Below are positions 45,084 through 53,811 of a stretch of 64,000 bases of DNA, piece by piece. The first letter of the stretch is position 1, and the number at the start of each line of letters is the position of its first letter. The DNA is from Saprospiraceae bacterium (GTDB lineage: Bacteria; Bacteroidota; Bacteroidia; Chitinophagales; Saprospiraceae). The notes beneath the pieces were generated by a model, which made no database searches, was not told the origin of the DNA, and was given only the letters and a program-made list of their open reading frames with translations. The translations under genes were made by a program, and so were the position numbers. Location: NCBI GenBank assembly GCA_016714445.1, contig JADJNF010000001.1, positions 682,001 through 746,000 on the forward strand, read 5' to 3'.

Positions 45084-45926
45084 ATGAAATATTTATATTT
45101 TTTAGCTTTAATTCAAATTCTGTCATTCAATATATTATCAGCGCAATCCAATGCTTCCTGCTGTCAGGCCAGTTCTATAAAGGCATTCACAGATTTGGCC
45201 AATGATATTTCTTTTGTCATGACACATGAAGAGCCATTACCATTCATTTTGCAGGATCCAAAAGGTAAAAACATCTCATTTCCGATAGCAGGTGGAGAAG
45301 ACGGGAAAGGATATTATATTTCAGGTAAAAAAAATAATTATAAATGGATATTTGTTTTTCAGGAATGGTGGGGATTAAATGATTACATAAGGTTACAAGC
45401 CGACATGCTCCAAACATCTTTTCCTGACGCGCACATTCTTGACGTGGACCTGTATGATGGCAAAGTGGCCACAACAAGAGAAGAAGCAGGAGCTTTAATG
45501 CAGGCCGCAAGTCCTGAGAGAATTGAAAAAATAATCTTAGGCGCAAGTAATTATTCAGGCACAAGCAGCAAAATTGCAACGATTGGTTGGTGTTTTGGAG
45601 GTGCCTGGTCCAACAAAGCAGCGATTATGTTGGGAAAAAAGGCTGCTGCCTGTATTATGTATTATGGGATGCCTGTAAAAGACGAAGCCCAACTGAGCCA
45701 ACTGACTGCACCTGTGTTAGGTATATTTGCGGATCAGGATGGATGGATCACTCCCAAAGTGGTATCAGAATTTAAAGAGTCTATGATCAAACTCAATAAG
45801 TCGGTTGAGACGTACGGTTACAGTGCAGATCATGCATTTGCAAATCCGAGCAACCCTAAATACAATAAAAGTTTTTCTGAAGATGCCTGGAATAAATCAG
45901 TTGCTTTTCTTAAAAAACACCTTTGA
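45084..45926 (+). CDS. Exported dienelactone hydrolase-family protein
   Basis: This 280-residue alpha/beta-hydrolase has a signal peptide ending in I-L-S-A-Q near residue 21. The catalytic triad positions of the family are visible: the cysteine in G-W-C-F-G-G near residue 172, the aspartate in D-Q-D-G-W near 215, and the histidine in D-H-A-F-A-N-P near 251. Dienelactone hydrolases open lactone rings, but many relatives act on other esters, so the substrate is open. It shares a transcript with the haem-binding protein 19 bases upstream, and bshC begins 20 bases later. Confidence 0.85.
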   Translation: MKYLYFLALIQILSFNILSAQSNASCCQASSIKAFTDLANDISFVMTHEEPLPFILQDPKGKNISFPIAGGEDGKGYYISGKKNNYKWIFVFQEWWGLNDYIRLQADMLQTSFPDAHILDVDLYDGKVATTREEAGALMQAASPERIEKIILGASNYSGTSSKIATIGWCFGGAWSNKAAIMLGKKAAACIMYYGMPVKDEAQLSQLTAPVLGIFADQDGWITPKVVSEFKESMIKLNKSVETYGYSADHAFANPSNPKYNKSFSEDAWNKSVAFLKKHL

Positions 45927-45946
45927 TATCCTGATAAATACACTTT

Positions 45947-47536
45947 ATGCATATTTCAAAATTCCCCTTTGATAAGATCAGTGCCTTATCATCAAAGGAT
46001 ACATTTTATCAGTTACAAACGGAAAAACTAAAGGACTTTTTGTCATTTACGCCGGATAAAGCGGGTTTGGAAGCTGCTTTTTTGCAAAGAAAAAAAAATG
46101 ACGTTGACCGAGAGCTTCTGGTAAGTGTGTTGAGTGAACATTATGAAGGTCATATGGCTTCTGAAAAACAATATCACAATATATATAAGCTAAGTGATCC
46201 AAATACTTTTACATTGGTCACTGCACATCAGCCTTCACTTCTCGGCGGTCCTGCTTATTATTTTTATAAAATTTGTTCCGTAATTCATCTTGCTGATCAA
46301 ATGAATACATTTAATCCGGGTTATCATTTTGTACCTGTATTTGTCAGCGGTTCTGAAGACCATGATTTTGACGAAGTAAAATCACTTCACATGTATGGTA
46401 AAAATATTGTGTGGAATACAGACCAAACCGGACCAGTTGGCAGGTTTAAGACATCTGGTTTAAGGGAAGTATTGGATACTATATCAAATATTCTTGGTAC
46501 CAATGAAAATGCAGAAAAAATATCCCAAACATTTAATGAAGCATTAGAAAAAGCGAAGGATTATAATGAATTTGTTTTCTTTTGGTTAAATCACTTTTTT
46601 AAAGACTACGGACTTCTTGTAGTAAATATGGACGACAAAAGATTGAAAAAAAGCTTTAGTCCTATTATTAAAAAGGAAATCTTAGAGAGGAAAAGCGTTT
46701 TGTTAGTTCAGGATACACAGGAAAAATTATTGGAATTAGGTTTTAAGCCCCAGGCATTTGCCCGTGATATTAATGTGTTTTATATGACGGATGGGTCGAG
46801 AGAACGAATTTATTTTGAAAATGACAGATACATTATAAATAATACTAATATATCTTTTTCAGAATCAGAAATAATTCAGGAAATCGATAATTTCCCTGAA
46901 CGGTTCAGTCCAAATGTTGTACTCAGGCCTTTATATCAGGAAAGCACCTTGCCAAACATTGCCTACATCGGTGGTGGTGGTGAAATAGCCTACTGGCTGG
47001 AAAGAAAATCTCAATTTGAATATTTTGATGTATTTTTTCCGGTTTTAATCAGGCGCAACTCAGTGATGCTGGTTCCAAAATCTATAGTAAAAACGTTAGA
47101 CAAATTATCGCTCAAACTCGAAGATTTGTTACTCGATGAAGATAAGATTATAACCAAATATCTGGAAATGGCGGCCAATGGTGACTTTCACCTGAATATT
47201 GAGGTGGAAGAAATAAAAGAAATTTTTAGTAAAATATCAGCAAAAGCTAAACTTATTGATGCTACATTAGAACCATTCGTCTTAGGAGAAGGCCAGAAAA
47301 TTTCAAAATCAATAGAAGCGATTGAATCAAGACTTAAAAGAACATTAAAACAAAAAGAAGATACTTCAATAAATCAGATTAAGTCAGTCAGATCCAAACT
47401 TTTCCCTGACAACGGACTTCAAGAGCGAAAAGAAAGTCTTCTACCCTATTTGGCGTCTGAAGATAAAGATTTTCTGAGTAATTTGATTCAAAATCTAAAT
47501 CCGCTGGACAAAGAGTTTTTATTCATTTACCTCTGA
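45947..47536 (+). CDS. bshC: Bacillithiol biosynthesis cysteine-adding enzyme BshC
   Basis: This 529-residue cytoplasmic enzyme performs the last step of bacillithiol synthesis, adding cysteine to glucosaminyl-malate. Family landmarks are the N-terminal H-Q-P-S-L-L-G-G-P-A-Y-Y-F-Y-K segment near residue 92, the V-S-G-S-E-D-H-D-F-D-E motif near 132, and L-R-P-L-Y-Q-E-S-x-L-P-N near 325 followed by Y-I-G-G-G-G-E-I-A-Y-W-L. The C-terminal 130 residues form a coiled-coil dimer arm. The length is normal. Its last 18 bases overlap the end of accD on the other strand. Confidence 0.93.
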   Translation: MHISKFPFDKISALSSKDTFYQLQTEKLKDFLSFTPDKAGLEAAFLQRKKNDVDRELLVSVLSEHYEGHMASEKQYHNIYKLSDPNTFTLVTAHQPSLLGGPAYYFYKICSVIHLADQMNTFNPGYHFVPVFVSGSEDHDFDEVKSLHMYGKNIVWNTDQTGPVGRFKTSGLREVLDTISNILGTNENAEKISQTFNEALEKAKDYNEFVFFWLNHFFKDYGLLVVNMDDKRLKKSFSPIIKKEILERKSVLLVQDTQEKLLELGFKPQAFARDINVFYMTDGSRERIYFENDRYIINNTNISFSESEIIQEIDNFPERFSPNVVLRPLYQESTLPNIAYIGGGGEIAYWLERKSQFEYFDVFFPVLIRRNSVMLVPKSIVKTLDKLSLKLEDLLLDEDKIITKYLEMAANGDFHLNIEVEEIKEIFSKISAKAKLIDATLEPFVLGEGQKISKSIEAIESRLKRTLKQKEDTSINQIKSVRSKLFPDNGLQERKESLLPYLASEDKDFLSNLIQNLNPLDKEFLFIYL

Positions 47537-48397
47537 TACTTCATGCTCAGCTTTCTTCAAGCCAAAACAGCTTAACAAGTCAGCCAATTTGTTTTTCAAA
47601 TCTTTTCTGTGTACGATAAAATCGAGAAATCCATGCTCAAGTAAATACTCAGATGTCTGAAACCCTTCCGGCAGATCCTTTTTGATCGTTTCTTTTATCA
47701 CCCGCGGTCCCGCAAAGCCTATGAGCGCTTCCGGTTCAGCAAAATTTATATCCCCCAACATGGCAAATGATGCTGTGACACCACCTGTAGTTGGATCAGT
47801 CATGAAGGAAAAATAAGGTATGCCTTTTTTTGCAAGTAAAGTAAGCTTTGCAGATGTTTTTGCCATTTGCATTAATGAAAAAGCTGATTCCATCATCCGA
47901 GCGCCACCTGATTTTGATATGATCATGAGAGGCATACGATGTTCCAAACAATAATCTATAGCTCTTGAAATTTTTTCTCCGACTACAGAACCCATAGAAC
48001 CTCCGATAAAACCAAAATCCATACATGCGATGACCAGTGGATATTTATTTACTTTGCCGGCCGCTACCGACATGGAGTCTTTAAGTTTGGTCTTTTTATA
48101 TGCTTCTGTGAGACGATCCTCATAGGTCTTTATATCTTTAAATTGAAGAATATCGACAGATATGACATCATCAAACAGTCTGTGATATTTCCCGTCAAAT
48201 ATGATTTCAAAATAGTCTGTTGAGTTTACTCTCGTGTGGTAATCACATTTTGGGCAAATAAACAGATTTTCACGTAAATCTTTAACCGTTGTCATTTCGC
48301 TGCACCTGGTGCATTTATGCCAAAGACCATCAGGAGTCTCCTTTTTATTCTTAGTGGCTGTTTGAATGCCTTCTTTCAGTCTTTTGAACCAACTCAT
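47519..48397 (-). CDS. accD: Acetyl-CoA carboxylase carboxyltransferase subunit beta
   Basis: This 292-residue subunit makes malonyl-CoA with AccA for fatty-acid synthesis. The N-terminal zinc ribbon has C-T-R-C near residue 28 and C-P-K-C near 49. The carboxyltransferase core has the family segments M-D-F-G-F-I-G-G-S-M-G-S near 130 and S-K-S-G-G-A-R-M-M-E near 160. P-T-T-G-G-V-T-A-S near 205 and G-F-A-G-P-R-V-I near 230 follow. The length is typical. It has its own promoter. The partner accA is not in the window. Confidence 0.95.
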   Translation of the reverse strand: MSWFKRLKEGIQTATKNKKETPDGLWHKCTRCSEMTTVKDLRENLFICPKCDYHTRVNSTDYFEIIFDGKYHRLFDDVISVDILQFKDIKTYEDRLTEAYKKTKLKDSMSVAAGKVNKYPLVIACMDFGFIGGSMGSVVGEKISRAIDYCLEHRMPLMIISKSGGARMMESAFSLMQMAKTSAKLTLLAKKGIPYFSFMTDPTTGGVTASFAMLGDINFAEPEALIGFAGPRVIKETIKKDLPEGFQTSEYLLEHGFLDFIVHRKDLKNKLADLLSCFGLKKAEHEVSEVNE

Positions 48398-48447
48398 GAT
48401 ATATGTTTTTAGGTTCTATTGCAAATTAAAACGTTACATAAAAAACA

Positions 48448-48455
48448 CAAAAGTA
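48448..48455 (-). promoter_or_regulatory. -7 promoter element for accD
   Basis: On the minus strand this reads TACTTTTG (TAnnTTTG), 50 bases upstream of the accD ATG. Confidence 0.52.
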
Positions 48456-48574
48456 TAAATATACCCCCTTTTATGGTAATCCACCATCCACTTTTAATAT
48501 ATAAATAATTAACAGCTATGTATAAAATTATTTATCAATATCTTACGAATAATATTATAACTTCAACAGGACCA

Positions 48575-50035
48575 CTAAATTACCTTCTCTATTGAGTGTA
48601 TGCCTTTTCTGTTTATTGCGATTCGATATTTTACCAATTCATTTTGCTCGTCACTTATCATTTGGAGTATAATATTTATGTAATAGAGCTTAAGACCTTT
48701 CACCATGATAAAATCTTTTTCGGCATCCGGAAAAAACAAAGGAAAATCAGGGTTGTCCATATTTTTAAGGAACGATGAAAAATTTAATCTTATAATTGAA
48801 TTTATTCCACTTATAAAATATTTACTGCTTTCGTCCAGTGTTTTTCTGTCAATGTACATTTGTGTTCTGTATAAAATAGTCTTTTCGCTGTTTCTCCTTG
48901 AAATGTTCTGAAGGATTGAAAATTTTTGCCGGCACTCCACCACATCTGCAGGTAATTTTTTATAATGGATAAAATCCATGCTTTCTTTTGCCCAACCTAC
49001 TTCTTTTTCATGGACACTTATCCTTATTTTATGATCAAAATATCTTGTGCTCATTTTGTTTGCAAGATAATATCGTGTAAACTCCTTTATACGATCTTTC
49101 AACATGTAACTTACCACAAGTGCCACAAACAGAGGCATGGTGAAATTACCATATTTTTTCTGAACAGAAAATGCAATAAATGTTGCAAAAACCATTGAAA
49201 TACCGGCTGCCAAACTCAATAACAATTGTTCGGCAAATATTCCGTCTTTTTGTTTATCCGTATTTAGAAACAAATGGCTCTCCATATATTTTTTAAGCAC
49301 GCCAAGCTTGAAGACAATACCGGTATTTTCCTTTTTATTATCTCGTTCTACGGTAAGATAGTTTTTGGATTTTTTATAATTTAGCTCATTATCAATAAAT
49401 CGTAGCAACTTAATTTTATACTCATCAAAATAAGCAGATTTTCTTTCTTTAAGATTCTTAAGCAGAAGAAAAGAGTTATATTCTGCCAGATTACTCATAA
49501 ATTCATCCCCGTAATTAAAATATTCTACTAACTCAGTACTTACTGTCGGTACATTGATGATAAAATATAATGCCCTGTATTGGCCCATTACGCTCACCAA
49601 GTTATCAAGATGGTGATGTAAAAGATAGTCAATATCATCTTCTTTTATATTTGAAATATGGTTTATCTCTTCTCGCAGCGAACTTTTTAGAATGGACAAA
49701 AACATTTTTAACTGATACTCATATTCAGCTTTATTTGTTCGTGTAGGTTGTGATGCCAGCAATTGAAAAGAAGATTCAAGATTAGCAAAAACGGGACATT
49801 TCCTTTCAGCAATATCTCTCAATAGAAAGATCGGGGTGATAAGCCTTATATTTGACTTAAGGTCATTGTAAAAATTTTCTTTAGAATAAGTAAACCTATT
49901 GATATCAAGACTTTCAGGGATAAATATCCAAGCATTGATGGTAAAATTATTCTTTAGTGCTTTTTTGCGTGCAATAAATCCCAATTTCAGCTCGACAGAA
50001 AATTTATCATGCAACTTTACATTTTCTTCTATCAA
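48575..50035 (-). CDS. Unknown two-helix membrane protein
   Basis: This 486-residue protein has no signal peptide. A soluble N-terminal half of about 270 residues, mostly helical, is followed by a hairpin of two transmembrane helices near residues 272-312 (L-L-L-S-L-A-A-G-I-S-M-V-F-A-T-F-I-A-F and M-P-L-F-V-A-L-V-V-S-Y-M-L). A basic C-terminal half follows. Both ends should face the cytoplasm. I do not recognise the family. It starts 29 bases after the stop of the SLC13 transporter gene on the same strand, so the two may be co-expressed and functionally linked. Confidence 0.72.
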   Translation of the reverse strand: MIEENVKLHDKFSVELKLGFIARKKALKNNFTINAWIFIPESLDINRFTYSKENFYNDLKSNIRLITPIFLLRDIAERKCPVFANLESSFQLLASQPTRTNKAEYEYQLKMFLSILKSSLREEINHISNIKEDDIDYLLHHHLDNLVSVMGQYRALYFIINVPTVSTELVEYFNYGDEFMSNLAEYNSFLLLKNLKERKSAYFDEYKIKLLRFIDNELNYKKSKNYLTVERDNKKENTGIVFKLGVLKKYMESHLFLNTDKQKDGIFAEQLLLSLAAGISMVFATFIAFSVQKKYGNFTMPLFVALVVSYMLKDRIKEFTRYYLANKMSTRYFDHKIRISVHEKEVGWAKESMDFIHYKKLPADVVECRQKFSILQNISRRNSEKTILYRTQMYIDRKTLDESSKYFISGINSIIRLNFSSFLKNMDNPDFPLFFPDAEKDFIMVKGLKLYYINIILQMISDEQNELVKYRIAINRKGIHSIEKVI

Positions 50036-50064
50036 AATAAGTTATCGTTTAACAATTCAATTAT

Positions 50065-51681
50065 TCAAAAAAATACTCCTTCACTTGTATAACCCAAATA
50101 TTTTAAAACTGTTTCGCCCCAGACAATAATCATAAACCAGCTTATGACCATCATAGTAAAACCGAATTTAAAAGAATCGCTCATTCTATAATGGTTGGTC
50201 GTATACAGGAGGGCAGAAGGTTTGCTATTAAACGGAAGCACATAAACATGTTCGATAAGCAGCGCTACTGGGAAGGCTAAACTCAATATAGGATAATTGA
50301 ACTTTTGTGCAATTCCTATTGCCATAGGCACAAATATCAGAGCACGCATGGTTTTGGACTGGAAAAGTATGGCACTAAAAAGCATGATAAAGGTAAGCCC
50401 AAGGTATAACACCCAAAAAGGAGTAGTCTCAGAAATCCCCAATTGGGTAAACAAAGCATCAACCAGACTTGCAGGCAAATCAGTTGCTTCCAAACCTGTA
50501 CCTAAGGTGTAAGCCCCTGCAGAGAAAAGCATAAGATGCCAGGGAATATCCACATCATTCCATTTCACCACACCAATTCCGGGCAATAAAGCAACCACTG
50601 CTCCCATAAAAGCTACCGCTGTCTGAGAAATTCCATGCTGTTTATCTGTAGCCCATAGTGCCAGAACGATAAGAAAAATAGCAATTGATTTATATTCATT
50701 TATGGTCATTTTACCCAATAGACTGTACTCTTGCTTAAGCCTCGCCATTCCGCCTTCTATCTGGGGTATCTGTTCATCCGGCTTCATAGGAAATATAATT
50801 TTAGTCCCCACAAACCAACCAATGATGATCAATATAATACAAAGTGGAAATGCAGCGATAAACCAGTCCTGATAACCAAACATCGACCAGCCCAAGGCAC
50901 CGGCAATAAGTGATCCCGCAAGAAGATTGGCTCCAGAACCTGTAATAAATCCACTTGCACTGATATTGATTTGAAAAAGATTCTGAAGAACTATGTTCCT
51001 GCCAAAATTATTTTTCTTTTCGGATGTAGCTCCATAAATGGCTGCAATTACCATAAATATGGGTAGCAAAATTGTGGCTTTTGCTGTCGTTGCTGATATA
51101 AAAACGGATAGAACAATATTAATAACAATGAAGCTAAAAAAAATTCCTACTGCGTTTTTACCAAATTTATTTACAAACCATAATGCAAATCGTTTGGCAA
51201 CTTTTGTCGCTACTAACATACTTGCGAGAACAAAGGATAAAATATTGAGCCACATGACCGGATGGCCCAATTGAGCATAAGCGACTTTTTCTGTGGTAAC
51301 TCCTGTGAGTACCATGGTAATGATCACCAATAATGATGTCAAGTAACTGGGCACACTCTCCGTGATCCATAAAATGATTGAAGCAACAAAAATAGCCAGC
51401 ATTGCATAATTGATTCTCGAAAAATTTTCAGGCCCAACTTCATTATAACGCTTTAGACTGTCATCTTTCAAAGCATCAACGTTAAATTCATTGAGAAATG
51501 AAATGTCTGCCCAATAATAAATGAGTAAAAATGAAATAATAGCCAATGGACCTCCAAATATTTCCATCCACCGCTCAAACCCTTTTTTATCCGCTTTCTT
51601 TAATTTTTCGACGCGGTAATTTTTCATATCCAAAGGATCGAACGTTTGTGTAGTAGAATCCGTATTTTTTATTTCAGACAT
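50065..51681 (-). CDS. SLC13/DASS-family anion symporter
   Basis: This 538-residue inner-membrane transporter has about 12 hydrophobic segments. The N-terminal 40 residues are cytoplasmic. The layout is that of divalent anion:sodium symporters (dicarboxylate, citrate or sulfate uptake), including two re-entrant hairpins. The substrate-binding S-N-T motifs of characterised members are altered: the first hairpin reads S-A-T-T-A-K-A-T and the second reads S-K-T-M-R-A-L. Such changes may mean a different anion or a changed coupling ion. The following gene on the strand is the unknown two-helix membrane protein. No promoter element was found directly upstream. Confidence 0.82.
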   Translation of the reverse strand: MSEIKNTDSTTQTFDPLDMKNYRVEKLKKADKKGFERWMEIFGGPLAIISFLLIYYWADISFLNEFNVDALKDDSLKRYNEVGPENFSRINYAMLAIFVASIILWITESVPSYLTSLLVIITMVLTGVTTEKVAYAQLGHPVMWLNILSFVLASMLVATKVAKRFALWFVNKFGKNAVGIFFSFIVINIVLSVFISATTAKATILLPIFMVIAAIYGATSEKKNNFGRNIVLQNLFQINISASGFITGSGANLLAGSLIAGALGWSMFGYQDWFIAAFPLCIILIIIGWFVGTKIIFPMKPDEQIPQIEGGMARLKQEYSLLGKMTINEYKSIAIFLIVLALWATDKQHGISQTAVAFMGAVVALLPGIGVVKWNDVDIPWHLMLFSAGAYTLGTGLEATDLPASLVDALFTQLGISETTPFWVLYLGLTFIMLFSAILFQSKTMRALIFVPMAIGIAQKFNYPILSLAFPVALLIEHVYVLPFNSKPSALLYTTNHYRMSDSFKFGFTMMVISWFMIIVWGETVLKYLGYTSEGVFF

Positions 51682-51726
51682 TTGTCATTCTTTATACATT
51701 AAAGAAAAAGTCAATTCTTTACTATT

Positions 51727-52503
51727 TCAAATGGTTAATTTGATCTTATACAAATTTCCTGTTTCATCACAACCCACCCAAACAAATCCTGCTGGTCTGT
51801 CCACAAAAATGGCTTCTGCTTTATTGACATAATCAATGAGCTGAGTTCCTATCAAACTTCCATTCAGGTCAGTATGAAAAATCTTCTTTTGTTTACTGTC
51901 ACATATCCACAATGACTTATCAGTACCGTCATAAAAAATATCAGATAAATATACTGCATATTCCATTTGGTGTCTTGAAATTTCTTTCTTCAATTTCAGG
52001 TCGTATTTGATTAATAACTTAGGTGATTCCTGATTGACAATATACAATGTGTCATTTCCAAACGACAAACCTTCAATTCCTTTATTAAAAATTGCTCCGG
52101 AAATGGAAACGTCTGTGACTTTTGATACAGACATTTCATCTCTTGATAATTGATAAATAACCATCAGACCTTCATCGGCGAGATAAATATCACCCGTTAA
52201 GATATTAATGGTAATGCCTTCAAAATCATTGGATCCAGAATAGGGAAACTTTCTGATAATATTTCCTGCTATATCTATTTCAAAAATGCCAGTATTATCA
52301 CTTACAGCCAGAAAATTACCGGTCTTTTGATAAAAGTATACACCTGAAAGCCCTGAAATGGATGTATTATAAACTTTATATGCTTCTGATGAAAGCTCCT
52401 GTTGTTGTCCTTTATCAATGTCATTATCCAGAAAACAGGATGAAATTGAGACAAACACCATTAAGGATACAAAAATAAATTTCATTGTTTTGTACTTAAG
52501 CAA
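51727..52503 (-). CDS. SdiA-regulated-like beta-propeller lipoprotein
   Basis: This 258-residue protein has a signal ending in I-S-S-C near residue 23, making it a lipoprotein. The rest is a six-bladed beta-propeller of the SdiA-regulated family. Repeated features are G-V-Y-F-Y near residue 54, S-N-D-F-E-G-I-T near 91, N-K-G-I-E-G-L-S near 141, D-G-T-D-K-S-L-W near 189, and A-G-F-V-W-V-G near 238. Such propellers bind ligands or nucleic acids outside the cytoplasm, but no ligand is known. It lies between the transporter and the CYTH gene, with short gaps on the same strand. Confidence 0.78.
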   Translation of the reverse strand: MLKYKTMKFIFVSLMVFVSISSCFLDNDIDKGQQQELSSEAYKVYNTSISGLSGVYFYQKTGNFLAVSDNTGIFEIDIAGNIIRKFPYSGSNDFEGITINILTGDIYLADEGLMVIYQLSRDEMSVSKVTDVSISGAIFNKGIEGLSFGNDTLYIVNQESPKLLIKYDLKLKKEISRHQMEYAVYLSDIFYDGTDKSLWICDSKQKKIFHTDLNGSLIGTQLIDYVNKAEAIFVDRPAGFVWVGCDETGNLYKIKLTI

Positions 52504-52523
52504 TTATGTATGTCATGATTATT

Positions 52524-52994
52524 CTACCACTTAGTAAATGGATGTTTCATCAGCATGGAATTATAGTATTTAGTATCACCGGTCACTTCGTCACCAAGCC
52601 ATTCAGGTTTCTCAAAAGCTTCATTTTCATTGGTCAATTCAACTTCAGCGACTATCAATCCTTGATTTTCACCATAAAATTCATCCACTTCAAAGGTATG
52701 GTTGCCTGATATCACTTCATATCTGGTCTTTTCTATTACACCCTGCTCACAAATTTTCAATAAATCTTCTACTTCTTCTGCCGGAATTTCTTTTTCCCAT
52801 TCATATCTTGTAGCGCCGGATGCGTTTCCTTTGCCTTTAATTGTTATATATCCCTTATCGCCTTTGGTTCTGACTCTCACTGTTCTTTCAGGAACGGATG
52901 ATAGATATCCTTGGGTTATTCGAGTTTTTTTGTTTGCCTCCTTTTTGAAATTTTCGGATTTCACCAGAAACTTTCTTTCGATTTCGTTTGCCAT
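52524..52994 (-). CDS. CYTH-domain triphosphate tunnel protein
   Basis: This 156-residue protein of the CYTH/TTM superfamily folds as a beta-barrel tunnel that handles triphosphate substrates. The N-terminal E-I-E-R-K-F motif (residues 4-9) is the ExExK signature. R-V-R-T-K-G, G-Y-I-T-I-K-G-K and R-Y-E-W-E-K-E-I-P follow, with E-V-D-E-F-Y-G-E and E-V-E-L further on, giving the alternating charged residues that line the tunnel. Members hydrolyse inorganic triphosphate or make cAMP; the short length favours triphosphatase activity. It begins 16 bases after the stop of the divergent CYTH-like gene. Confidence 0.87.
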   Translation of the reverse strand: MANEIERKFLVKSENFKKEANKKTRITQGYLSSVPERTVRVRTKGDKGYITIKGKGNASGATRYEWEKEIPAEEVEDLLKICEQGVIEKTRYEVISGNHTFEVDEFYGENQGLIVAEVELTNENEAFEKPEWLGDEVTGDTKYYNSMLMKHPFTKW

Positions 52995-53010
52995 AATGTT
53001 TTAATGAATT

Positions 53011-53652
53011 TTAATTTGCTAATGGTTTGTCAATCATACCTATAACCCTTTTGATGGCTTGAAGATAATTTATATTTTCGACACCTTCCAATTTTATATC
53101 GCGTATGGTTTTTTTTATATCTTCAATTTCTGTAGATTGAGAATTGATGGTTTCCAATCGAGCACCATTGATCAAAACTGAACCTGTTTCGCATATGGTG
53201 TCATTAACCATATATCCGAAGCGTTGTTTGTGCACTTTTACTGCCTGAAGGTCAGGATGTGCATTTATCATATCGATAAATTCTTCATATGTGATCACTT
53301 CTTTTTTGATGTCAGGTATTGATACCATAAATGCAGGAAATACTTCGTCACGCAATACAGATGCTGGCATAGGAAACTCTCCTTTCATCAGTGGATTCCA
53401 TTGTTCAAGGCCATCCACTTCCTTAACAAATGTTTTTATATCCATCTTGCCATCCCTGATTTTTGTATTATTTATATCATTTGTTCGCGAAAGGATATAA
53501 ATTTCATCACTTTGTCTTTCCCAAACTTTTTCAGGAACCGGCATGGACAAACGCGCCATTCTTTTACCCGCATTCTCAAAATTTTGTCCAAAGGACCTGA
53601 ATTCAAACCTTGGTTTTGATATCTCACCAATAGATAATTCATCTTTGTTCAT
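53011..53652 (-). CDS. Conserved protein with CYTH-like pattern, unknown function
   Basis: This 213-residue cytoplasmic protein has no signal or membrane segment. Parts of it echo the CYTH fold of its neighbour. A charged strand near the N-terminus reads R-F-E-F-R-S-F. Next come E-I-Y-I-L-S-R and V/T-K-I-R-D-G-K-M-D-I-K near residue 65. A later strand C-E-T-G-S-V-L-I-N-G and a final E-N-I-N-Y-L-Q-A-I-K-R helix complete the pattern. The ExExK motif itself is not intact. It lies 16 bases upstream of the CYTH gene on the same strand, so the two probably share a transcript. I treat the family link as a hypothesis. Confidence 0.62.
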   Translation of the reverse strand: MNKDELSIGEISKPRFEFRSFGQNFENAGKRMARLSMPVPEKVWERQSDEIYILSRTNDINNTKIRDGKMDIKTFVKEVDGLEQWNPLMKGEFPMPASVLRDEVFPAFMVSIPDIKKEVITYEEFIDMINAHPDLQAVKVHKQRFGYMVNDTICETGSVLINGARLETINSQSTEIEDIKKTIRDIKLEGVENINYLQAIKRVIGMIDKPLAN

Positions 53653-53739
53653 GTCTTAATATTTAAATTTGAATAATGTGAATCCTTTTCAAGGATCTGA
53701 TCATGATATTGTAAAAACGGTATACTCATTCTAAAAAAA

Positions 53740-53776
53740 AGGTATCTGATCACTCATAAAAAGCGATCAGATACCT
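53740..53776 (-). terminator. Rho-independent terminator after the lamin-tail gene
   Basis: AGGTATCTGATC (53740-53751) pairs perfectly with GATCAGATACCT (53765-53776). On the minus strand the stem is followed by a run of eight T's, a textbook Rho-independent site 36 bases after the lamin-tail gene. Confidence 0.88.
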
Positions 53777-53811
53777 AAATATTCAAATGTATATCATAAT
53801 TTTCCTATCGC

